Below, piece after piece: positions 31,150 through 38,722 of a stretch of 46,827 bases of DNA. The DNA lies in the NCBI GenBank assembly GCA_020743695.1, contig DYUK01000109.1, positions 1 to 46,827 of the forward strand, written 5' to 3'. Position 1 is the first letter of the stretch. Each line of letters opens with the position of its first letter. The notes under the pieces were generated by a model. The model was not told the DNA's origin. It made no database searches and saw only the letters and a list, made by a program, of their open reading frames with translations. Position numbers and translations under genes: made by a program. Source of the DNA: Brevibacterium senegalense (GTDB lineage: Bacteria > Actinomycetota > Actinomycetes > Actinomycetales > Brevibacteriaceae).

Positions 31150-32072
31150 GCCGTCTCCCCCGCCGGTCCCCTCCAGCCGTCGACCGGCAGCTGGAACTTC
31201 CGCACCAGCCGATCCGTGAAGGGACCGCGTTGGATCCGGGCCAGTGTCAGTGGCTGCGCAGACCGGCACGCCTCGATGTGGGAGCGGCTGGGCAGTCCGA
31301 TCTCCTCACGGCCGTCGCACCAGAGCACGGCCGACTCCTCCGCGTGCCGGGCCCGGTACTCGACGGCGATGACCGAGGACGGTCCGGTGACGAGGGGCTC
31401 CGCGAAGAGCGCGTGCGCGCTGATGGGGACCATGAGCAGCGCCTCGACGTCCGGCCACACGATGGGACCGCCCGCGGAGAACGCGTAGGCGGTCGAACCG
31501 GTGGGGGTCGCGAGGATCGCGCCGTCGCAGCCGAAGGTGGACACCGGCCGGTCGTCGATGCCCACGCTCAGTTCGATCATCTGCGTGCGCGGGCCCTTCT
31601 CGACCGTCGCCTCGTTGAGGGCCCAGGCACGGTGGATGATGCGTCCCTCGAGGCGGACGGTGATGTCGAGCGCCATCCGCTGTTCGATGTCGTAGTCGCG
31701 GTCGACCAGGCGGCGCACCGTCTCGTCGAGGTCCGCGGACTCGCTCTCCGCCAGGAAGCCCACATGACCCAGGTTGATGCCCACGACGGGCACACCCAGC
31801 GTGTGGAAGCGCTCCGCCGCGCGCAGGATCGTGCCGTCGCCGCCCAGGACGATGATGAGCTCGCAGTCCTCCGCCGCCGCCAGCAGTCGGTCGTCGTCGA
31901 CGATCTCCGTGCCGTTGGGGCGGGCGTCGTCGTACGAGCACAGGACGTCGTGGGCCGACCGGGACATGACCGGCACGATGTCGTTCGCTCCCAGCGCGGC
32001 GCACACGGCCTCGGCGGCCATCCGGGCGTTCTCGCGGCGCGGGTGGAGGTCGATCAACATCCGTCGGGTCAC
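31146..32072 (-). CDS. nadK: NAD kinase
   Basis: 308 aa; LIIVLGGDGTILRAAERFHTLGVPVVGINLGHVGFLAE; CDGAILATPTGSTAYAFSAGGPIVWPDVEALLMVPISAHALF. Confidence 0.97.
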   Translation of the reverse strand: MTRRMLIDLHPRRENARMAAEAVCAALGANDIVPVMSRSAHDVLCSYDDARPNGTEIVDDDRLLAAAEDCELIIVLGGDGTILRAAERFHTLGVPVVGINLGHVGFLAESESADLDETVRRLVDRDYDIEQRMALDITVRLEGRIIHRAWALNEATVEKGPRTQMIELSVGIDDRPVSTFGCDGAILATPTGSTAYAFSAGGPIVWPDVEALLMVPISAHALFAEPLVTGPSSVIAVEYRARHAEESAVLWCDGREEIGLPSRSHIEACRSAQPLTLARIQRGPFTDRLVRKFQLPVDGWRGPAGETA

Positions 32073-33082
32073 GGGCCAACCTCCGGGGCGGGTGCAGGGT
32101 CAGATGCGGCGCCGCCGGTCAGCGGCGCACCGCGCTCCACGGTAGCCGATGGACCCGGACCGCCGGTGGAGGTTCCCCCGTCCGCGCTCCCGCAGGTGGC
32201 GGACGGGGCAGGGGCATGGGCCAGCACGAAGTGCTCGATGTTGCCGGCGGGACCGGGCAGGCGGGACTGCGCGGTGGCGCGGACGTGCGCGCCCCGCTCC
32301 TCGAGGGCCTCGACGACGCGGGCGATCGCACGGGCACGATCCGCATCGCGGGTGACGACGCCGTGCTTGTCCAGAGCGGAGCGACTCAGCTCGAACTGGG
32401 GCTTCACCATGAGCAGCAGGACCGCCTGCGGCCGACACACGGCCAGCAGGGCGTCGACGACGAGGGTGAGGGAGATGAAGGAGAGGTCCGCGACGACGAA
32501 GTCGACAGTGCCGTCGGCGCGGAAGGGTGTGTCGGTCCGCGCGGCGAGGTCCGTGCGGGTGAGAGCACGCACGTTCGTGCCCGGCAGGTCGTGGACCCGC
32601 GGGTCCCGGGCGAGGGCGGGGACCAGCTGATCGTGGCCCACGTCGACCGCGTGGACGGCGGCGGCTCCGCGTTCCAGCAGCACCTGGGTGAAGCCGCCGG
32701 TGGAGGCACCGGCGTCCAGGCAGACGGTGCCCGCGACCGCAGCGGGGGCGAGCGCTCCGTCCGCTTCGAAGTCCTCCAGTGCGCCCAGCAGTTTGTGGGC
32801 GCTGCGGGCGACCCAGTGCTCCGGGTCGTCGAGCTCGACGAGGGCGCCGGCCGCCACGGGTGCCGACGGGCGCAGCACGACCGTGCCGTCGACGCGGACG
32901 CGACCGGCGCGGATCTCGCGCGCCGCGCGGGTGCGGGACGCGGCCAGGCCCAGAGCGGGGAGGACGGTGTCGAGACGCCCCGGGGGCGTCGGGCGATCGG
33001 TGGGACCGGCAGCGGAGGGCCTGCCGGCTGTGGACGTATCCGCGGAGACCTGGTCAGCGGAGGGCGTGGGGTCGGCAGGCAT
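32069..33082 (-). CDS. tlyA: TlyA family RNA 2'-O-methyltransferase (S4 + Rossmann MTase)
   Basis: RLDTVLPALGLAASRTRAAREIRAGRVRVDGTVVLRPS; CLDAGASTGGFTQVLLERGAAAVHAVDVGHDQL; KPQFELSR. Confidence 0.94.
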   Translation of the reverse strand: MPADPTPSADQVSADTSTAGRPSAAGPTDRPTPPGRLDTVLPALGLAASRTRAAREIRAGRVRVDGTVVLRPSAPVAAGALVELDDPEHWVARSAHKLLGALEDFEADGALAPAAVAGTVCLDAGASTGGFTQVLLERGAAAVHAVDVGHDQLVPALARDPRVHDLPGTNVRALTRTDLAARTDTPFRADGTVDFVVADLSFISLTLVVDALLAVCRPQAVLLLMVKPQFELSRSALDKHGVVTRDADRARAIARVVEALEERGAHVRATAQSRLPGPAGNIEHFVLAHAPAPSATCGSADGGTSTGGPGPSATVERGAPLTGGAASDPAPAPEVGP

Positions 33083-33083
33083 G

Positions 33084-33236
33084 TCAGAGGTCGGCCAGTG
33101 CCGCGTCGAGGCGGTCCAGCAGCGCCTGTGCGTCCCGTGCGCGCGCGTCCTCCTCGCTCGCGTCCAGCGCGGTGAGCGCCTCGTCCCACTCGTGCACGGG
33201 CAGCGATCCGCCGGGCAGCGGTGCGGACTCGCTCAT
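33084..33236 (-). CDS. Small conserved-position protein (50 aa, Rv1693-like by synteny)
   Basis: MSESAPLPGGSLPVHEWDEALTALDASEEDARARDAQALLDRLDAALADL; ATGA overlap with HAD gene, 1-nt gap to tlyA. Confidence 0.68.
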   Translation of the reverse strand: MSESAPLPGGSLPVHEWDEALTALDASEEDARARDAQALLDRLDAALADL

Positions 33237-34039
33237 GCGAACCGCCGGGGTACGCCGTCGGGCAGGAGGTCCAGGAGGCTGTCGAGGAGCACGTGGGGCC
33301 GCTCCTCCGCCGGCGCGGCGAGCGCATCCTCCTCGCGGTGGACGCCGGTGAGCACCAGTCCGGCCGTGATCCCGGCGGCACGGGCACCGGCGATGTCGGT
33401 CTCCAGGCGGTCTCCCACCATGAGCGGGCGCGCGGCCCCCAGCAGGTCGGTGCCCGCGCGCATCATCGACGCCGCGGGCTTCCCCGCCACCTGCGGGGTC
33501 GCTCCCGTCGTCTCCTGCACGACGCGCACGAACGAGCCGTTGCCCGGCAGCAGTCCGGCCTCCGTGGGGAACGTGCGGTCCAGATTGGTCGCCCACCACT
33601 CAGCGCCCGCGCGCACGGCCGTGCAGATCTCCGCGAGCTGACGCCACCCGGTGTCCGGGGAGTGCCCCTGCACGACCGCGACGGGGTCGTCCGCCGCGCG
33701 GGTGACGACTGACAGGCCCGCGTCGCGCACCTGGTCGGCGAGTGCCTCGGACCCCACCACCAGGACGGGGGCGCCGGCGGGCATCGTGCGCGCCAGCTCC
33801 CGCGCCGCGACGATGCCGGAAGTGAGGACCTGCTCCGGACGTGCATCGACACCCAGCTCGGTAATGTGGTCGGCCACCTGCCGAGCGGATCGCGAGGCGT
33901 TGTTCGTGAGGAAGACGACGGGCACCCCGGCCTCCGCCAGGCCGTTGAGCGCCCGGGCGGCGCCGGGGACGGCGGTGCGTCCCGTGTACACGCAGCCGTC
34001 CAGGTCCAGCAGCAGGCCGTCGAAGTCGAGACCGCTCAT
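33233..34039 (-). CDS. HAD-superfamily hydrolase (Rv1692/NagD-like phosphatase)
   Basis: MSGLDFDGLLLDLDGCVYTGRTAVPGAARALNGLAEAGVPVVFLTNNASRS...GKPAASMMRAGTDLLGAARPLMVGDRLETDIAGARAAGI. Confidence 0.93.
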   Translation of the reverse strand: MSGLDFDGLLLDLDGCVYTGRTAVPGAARALNGLAEAGVPVVFLTNNASRSARQVADHITELGVDARPEQVLTSGIVAARELARTMPAGAPVLVVGSEALADQVRDAGLSVVTRAADDPVAVVQGHSPDTGWRQLAEICTAVRAGAEWWATNLDRTFPTEAGLLPGNGSFVRVVQETTGATPQVAGKPAASMMRAGTDLLGAARPLMVGDRLETDIAGARAAGITAGLVLTGVHREEDALAAPAEERPHVLLDSLLDLLPDGVPRRFA

Positions 34040-34075
34040 CGGACGACTCCGCGAGACCGGGTGCACCGCCGGCGG

Positions 34076-36223
34076 TCAGAGGTCGAAGAGCGGCTCCGTG
34101 AGCTCCTCGTCGTCAGCGCGGGTGTCATCCTCATCCTCATCCTCGTCATCCTGGGCGGAGTCGGCGGGAGCCGTGGTCTCCGGCGCAGCGGCCTCGGGCG
34201 GGGTCTCCTCGGGCGCCTCGGCTCCGTCGGTCGTCGTCTCGCCTTCGTCCGTCGCGACCTGGGACTCGTCCGCCGCGGCCTCGACATCGTCCGTCGTCGT
34301 CTCGGCCGCAGCGGCCTCCGCGTGGTCCGTCGTCCCGTCGTCCGCCATGGTCCCGCTCGTCGCGGCCTCGGCGTCGTCCCCTGTGGTCTCGCCCAGGATC
34401 TCGTCGAGCTCGTCGACGATCTCCTGGTCGAACTCGGAGTCGACCGCGCGCAGGCGGGCCTCCGCCTCCTCGTCCGCCGGTGCGGCGGCGGTGTCCGCGG
34501 CAGACCCGGTCTCCCCGGCCTCGGCGGGGTCAGCGGCGACGGCTTCGGAAGTGGTGTCCTCCGGCGCGTCGGTCGCCTGCTCCGCATCCACCGCCGCTGC
34601 CGCGGCGGACTCCGTCCTCGGGGCCTCGGCCACGGTGTCGGCCTCGGCCGGGTCCGCAGAGGCAGACTCCCCTGACGGGGACTCGTCGCCCGCCGGAGTC
34701 TCGTCGTCCGCCGGGGTCTCCTCGTCCTCGGGCAGCTCGAGCTCCTCGAGCGTGACGATCTCCACGCCCGCGTTGGGATCCGTCTCCTCATCGCCGAACA
34801 GGGTGCCGGTCGCCCGAGCGGTGCGCCGCGCCAGCTCCTCGTACCGGTCGGCCAGGTCGTCGTCGCCCTGCAGCCGGATGACGTCCGAGTAGACCGACAG
34901 CAGTCGCACCAGCGTCCCGTTCGCATTGCCCGCGAAGTTCCGGGTCTCCAGGAGCGCGCGGGCCTCCGGCACATGACCCAGGTCCATGTGGGCGCCGGCG
35001 GCGACCATGAGCAGCTCGGTGTAGAGGTCGTGGCCCAGGCCGCCCTCGGAGGCCTCGGCGAACAGCTCGAGTGCCTTCTGCGGACGGCCGCGCCCGCGCT
35101 CCGCATCCGCGATGAGCGGCAGGTTGTCATCGGAGCCTGCGATCCGCCGGTGCGTGCGCAGCTCCCGCAGCGCCTCGTCGTACTGGCCCAGGTGATAGAG
35201 CAGGATGCCCACGGCCTCGCGCACACCTGCGATCCGGCTGCCGCGCGCGGCGGCGGTCTTCGCGTGCTCGTGGGCGGCCGCGGGATCGGTGGTGATCAGC
35301 TCGCCGGCCGCGACCAGGTGCCGTGCGACGCGGTCTGCAGTCTCCTTCGAGAGGGGACGCAACTGCGCGCGGATCTCCTTGGGCAGCTCCTGACCCGTGA
35401 TCCCCTCCGGGATCGGCGGGCCCTGCGGCAGACGGGGTCGGTCGTCGTTGCGATTCGCACCGCCACGGCGCGCGCCGCCCCGCTCGTCCCGGCGCGGACC
35501 ACCCCGGTCGTCACGACGGGGACGGCCCCGGTCGTCGCGACGGGGACCACCGCGATCTTCACGGCGCGGGCCACCGCGATCGTCCCGGCGAGGCCCACCG
35601 CGGTCATCACGACGCTGGCCGCCCCGGTCATCACGACGGGGTCCGCGGTCGTCGCGCCATCCGCCTTCACGCCGGTCGCCGCCACGGCGGTCGCCGTCGA
35701 ACCGCTCGCCTCGGGGGCCGCGGTCGTCGCGGCGCGGACCATCGCGACGGTCCCCCTCACGTCGGTCGCCCCGAGGCCCACGGTCGTTCCGCTCGAACGG
35801 ACGGCCGTCACGGCGAGGCCCGCCCTGCCGATCACCGCGGTGTCCGCGGTCGTCGCGGCGCGCGCCGCGATCGTCACGACGGTCTCCCTCGCGGCGGTCG
35901 CCGCGGGGACCCCGGTCGTTTCCGTCCCGGTCACCGCGTGCCGACGAGCGGCGGTCTCCCCCACCGCGTCGGTCGGAGCCCGGACGGCCGTCATCGTTCC
36001 AGCGGCTGCGCTGCGGCCGGCCATCGGAGCGGCCGGTTCCGGATCCGCCGCGGCCGGTTCCTCCCGAACGGCTGTGCGGTCCGCCGGACCGCACACGACC
36101 CCGATCGTCACGATCACGTCCACCGCGTCCGCGAGCGTCCCGCCCGTCGCCGTCCCGGCGCGGTCGATCGCGGTCGTCCCTGCGGTCGCGGTCGTTCGTC
36201 TCGTCTGCTTCAGCCATCGCCAT
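34076..36223 (-). CDS. Tetratricopeptide-like protein with long D/R/G-rich repeat N-terminus and acidic C-terminal tail
   Basis: 715 aa; repeats of GPRRDDRG/GDRR, central TPR-like region (GVREAVGILLYHLGQYDEALRELRTHRRIAGSDDNLPLIADAERGRGRPQKALELFAEAS), E/D/A/T-rich tail. Confidence 0.9.
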   Translation of the reverse strand: MAMAEADETNDRDRRDDRDRPRRDGDGRDARGRGGRDRDDRGRVRSGGPHSRSGGTGRGGSGTGRSDGRPQRSRWNDDGRPGSDRRGGGDRRSSARGDRDGNDRGPRGDRREGDRRDDRGARRDDRGHRGDRQGGPRRDGRPFERNDRGPRGDRREGDRRDGPRRDDRGPRGERFDGDRRGGDRREGGWRDDRGPRRDDRGGQRRDDRGGPRRDDRGGPRREDRGGPRRDDRGRPRRDDRGGPRRDERGGARRGGANRNDDRPRLPQGPPIPEGITGQELPKEIRAQLRPLSKETADRVARHLVAAGELITTDPAAAHEHAKTAAARGSRIAGVREAVGILLYHLGQYDEALRELRTHRRIAGSDDNLPLIADAERGRGRPQKALELFAEASEGGLGHDLYTELLMVAAGAHMDLGHVPEARALLETRNFAGNANGTLVRLLSVYSDVIRLQGDDDLADRYEELARRTARATGTLFGDEETDPNAGVEIVTLEELELPEDEETPADDETPAGDESPSGESASADPAEADTVAEAPRTESAAAAAVDAEQATDAPEDTTSEAVAADPAEAGETGSAADTAAAPADEEAEARLRAVDSEFDQEIVDELDEILGETTGDDAEAATSGTMADDGTTDHAEAAAAETTTDDVEAAADESQVATDEGETTTDGAEAPEETPPEAAAPETTAPADSAQDDEDEDEDDTRADDEELTEPLFDL
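35460..35660 (-). repeat. Coding tandem repeat, ~24-bp period (8-aa unit RRDDRGGP)
   Basis: Protein DDRGPRRDDRGGQRRDDRGGPRRDDRGGPRREDRGGPRRDDRGRPRRDDRGGPRRDERGG within the TPR-protein CDS. Confidence 0.85.
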
Positions 36224-36337
36224 CCTGGATCGTCACTCTTCGGTTCAGCGCCGACCAACGGCGCGCAGGCTCCGTCTGACCGGGCCGAACATCGTACCCA
36301 TTCTAGCCCGCCGGACCCGCTCCGCCGCGGTGGCGGA

Positions 36338-36381
36338 GTTCACCTTCCACACATCTGGACATCACCTGCCGTCACCTTGAG
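36338..36381 (+). promoter_or_regulatory. Putative PhoP-type PHO box: array of ~11-bp direct repeats
   Basis: GTTCACCTTCC / ACACATCTGGA / CATCACCTGCC / (C)GTCACCTTGA; cores at 11, 11 and 10-bp spacing. Confidence 0.45.
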
Positions 36382-36469
36382 AGTCCCCTGGGTTTCTTAA
36401 CGTCGAGCATGATCGGCGGCCCCTGCGTCCGCCCGACATCTGCGTCCCACACAGCTCCGAAAGGCTCAC

Positions 36470-38554
36470 ATGCACCGCTCACTCGCCGCCGCCGCGGCCG
36501 GTTCGCTCCTGGCACTGACCGTCGTCGCCCCCGCCGCGGCCGTCATCGTCGACGAACCGATCATCGACTCCGCCGACGACGCATCGCTTGCGATCGCACC
36601 GATCGGCACCCACGACACCGGCATCTTCGACGAGTCCGCCGCAGAGATCGTCGTCCACTACGCCGCCGGTCAGCGCACTCTGGTCGTGAACGCGCAGCAG
36701 GGGGTGGTCGACATCCTCGACGCCTCCGACCCCACCGCCCCCACCCATGTCGCAGAGATCACAGCGGAGGGCACCGAGGTCGCGGACGGCTCCACGATCC
36801 CCGCCGGTGCCGTCGCGAACTCCGTCGCGGTGCGCGAGGACGGCCTGGCGGTCGTCGCCGTCGAGGCTCCGGACAAGACGGACGAGGGCTGGCTCCTGTT
36901 CGCCGACGTCCGCGAGGCCGAGCCGACGATCCTGGGCGCCGTCACCGTGGGCGCGCTGCCGGACTCCGTCGTCCTGTCGGAGGACGGCACCTACGCCGTC
37001 ATCGCGAACGAGGGCGAACCGGCCGAGGACTACTCCGTCGACCCCGAGGGCTCGATCGGCATCGTGTCGCTGTCGGACGACGTGGCCGCTGCGGACCAGT
37101 CCCAGTACCGCGCCGCGGACTTCCACGCCTTCGAGGGCGACGCGCTGCCGGAGGGTGTGCGGATCTACGGCGGCCGCGAGGACGCGGGGACGGGCACGCC
37201 CGAGCGCCCGGTGTCCGAGAACCTCGAGCCCGAGTACTCGACCGTCATCGGCGGCCGCGCGTACACGACCCTCCAGGAGGCCAACGCCCTGGCTATCACG
37301 GACCTCGAGTCCGCGACCGTCGAGCGCATCGTCCCGCTCGAGACCACGGATCTGCGCGACGTCGCGTTCGACGTGTCCGACCGCGACGATGCGATCAATC
37401 GGCAGAACTGGCCGGTGACCGCATTCCGCGCTCCGGACACCATCAAGTCCACACAGATCGGGGGCAGCTCATACCTGTTCACCGCGGACGAGGGCGATCT
37501 GCGCGACTGGGACGCCTACAGCGAAGAGGCGCGCGTCAAGGACTTCGGAGACGACGACATCGCACCGCTGTGCGAGTCGGTCGCCGAGGGCACCGACCTC
37601 ACACTCGACGAGCTCACGGAGGACGAGAACCTGGGCCGCCTGACCGCGACGGTCGCCGAGGGCCTGTCCGAGGACGGCACCTGCTACGAGGAGATCCACG
37701 TGAGCGGGTCGCGGTCGTTCTCGATCCTCGACGAGGACGGGACGGAGATCTACAACTCCGGTTCGCTCTTCGAGGAGATCACCTCGGAGGTCCACCCTGA
37801 CTTCTTCAACTCGAACCACTCGGAGTCGAACTTCGACGGCCGCTCGGACGACAAGGGCCCCGAGCCCGAGGCGATCGAGGTGGGATCGATCGGCGATCGC
37901 ACGTACGCGTTCATCGGCTTCGAGCGCACCAGCGGCTTCGTGACGATGGATGTGACCGACCCCCGCTCGCCGGAGTACGTCACCTATGTCAACAACCGCG
38001 ACTTCTCCGTCTCCGGCGAGGACGACCCGGACGCGTTCGCCGGTGCCGGCGACCTGGGCCCCGAGTCCATCACGTTCGTGCCCGGCGAGGATGCTCCCGG
38101 CACGGCTGACGACAGCGTCGCGGACGCGATGCTCATCGTCGGCAACGAGGTCTCCGGCACCACGACGTACTACTCCGTGGAGGACCTCCTGGCGGAGGAG
38201 CCGCAGCCCACGGAGCAGCCGACGGACGAGCCCAGCGAGGATCCCTCCGAGCAGCCCAGCACGGATCCCACGGACGACGCGACGGATGACGCGACAGACG
38301 AGCCCAGCCAGGATCCGTCGGACTCGCCCAGCGCGGAGCCGACGGACGAGCCCACGGGCACGCCCACGGACGATCCGCGCGAGGACGAGGGCGGCGACGA
38401 TGAGGGCGGCAGCGGTGACGACGACGGTCGCGAGGACGGCGACGAGCGCCTGCCCCGCACCGGTGCGACGATTGCGACCGCGCTGACGGTCGGTGCACTG
38501 CTGGTGGGCGGGGGCATCACGGCCCTCGTGATCGCACGCCGCCGCGCTCTCTGA
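36470..38554 (+). CDS. Secreted LPXTG-anchored choice-of-anchor-I-like (beta-propeller/phytase-like) surface protein
   Basis: Signal peptide MHRSLAAAAAGSLLALTVVAPAAA; DILDASDPTAPTHVAEI, ANEGEPAEDYSVDPEGSIGIVSL; Pro/Asp/Thr stalk; LPRTG + TM + RRR. Confidence 0.87.
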   Translation: MHRSLAAAAAGSLLALTVVAPAAAVIVDEPIIDSADDASLAIAPIGTHDTGIFDESAAEIVVHYAAGQRTLVVNAQQGVVDILDASDPTAPTHVAEITAEGTEVADGSTIPAGAVANSVAVREDGLAVVAVEAPDKTDEGWLLFADVREAEPTILGAVTVGALPDSVVLSEDGTYAVIANEGEPAEDYSVDPEGSIGIVSLSDDVAAADQSQYRAADFHAFEGDALPEGVRIYGGREDAGTGTPERPVSENLEPEYSTVIGGRAYTTLQEANALAITDLESATVERIVPLETTDLRDVAFDVSDRDDAINRQNWPVTAFRAPDTIKSTQIGGSSYLFTADEGDLRDWDAYSEEARVKDFGDDDIAPLCESVAEGTDLTLDELTEDENLGRLTATVAEGLSEDGTCYEEIHVSGSRSFSILDEDGTEIYNSGSLFEEITSEVHPDFFNSNHSESNFDGRSDDKGPEPEAIEVGSIGDRTYAFIGFERTSGFVTMDVTDPRSPEYVTYVNNRDFSVSGEDDPDAFAGAGDLGPESITFVPGEDAPGTADDSVADAMLIVGNEVSGTTTYYSVEDLLAEEPQPTEQPTDEPSEDPSEQPSTDPTDDATDDATDEPSQDPSDSPSAEPTDEPTGTPTDDPREDEGGDDEGGSGDDDGREDGDERLPRTGATIATALTVGALLVGGGITALVIARRRAL
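38205..38385 (+). repeat. Imperfect coding repeat of the cell-wall-spanning stalk
   Basis: QPTEQPTDEPSEDPSEQPSTDPTDDATDDATDEPSQDPSDSPSAEPTDEPTGTPTDDPRED. Confidence 0.7.
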
Positions 38555-38570
38555 GACCGGCGCTGAGACG

Positions 38571-38599
38571 ACGGGGAGTCCGCACTGCGGGCTCCCCGT
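38571..38599 (+). terminator. Rho-independent-type terminator after the LPXTG protein
   Basis: ACGGGGAGTCCGC-ACT-GCGGGCTCCCCGT, 13-bp stem including one T-G pair, 17 nt after the stop. Confidence 0.8.
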
Positions 38600-38625
38600 C
38601 CTTCGTCTCCGGCACATCTGGACTG

Positions 38626-38639
38626 GTGAGGCCCCTCAC
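38626..38639. promoter_or_regulatory. Perfect inverted repeat upstream of the BCCT transporter (possible operator)
   Basis: GTGAGG-CC-CCTCAC, 84 nt upstream of the GTG start. Confidence 0.3.
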
Positions 38640-38722
38640 GATCCGCCGCACCCCCCGCTGAGACCCTGCTACCGTCAATCTCGACCGACAGCTCAGTCAC
38701 CCCTTGCGGAAGGACGTCACAC

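Noticed and set aside
33651-34892. Ser-rich 413-aa plus-strand ORF
   Set aside because: Shadow of the acidic tail of the TPR protein; poly-Ser/Val arises from the complement of GAC/GAG/GCC codons.
35460-35660. Regular repeats considered as a CRISPR array
   Set aside because: 24-bp contiguous units with no spacers, inside a coding frame; no cas genes.
35397-36380. Plus-strand SRRGPPRSSRRGPP repeat ORF
   Set aside because: It is the reverse-strand shadow of the RRDDRGGP coding repeat.
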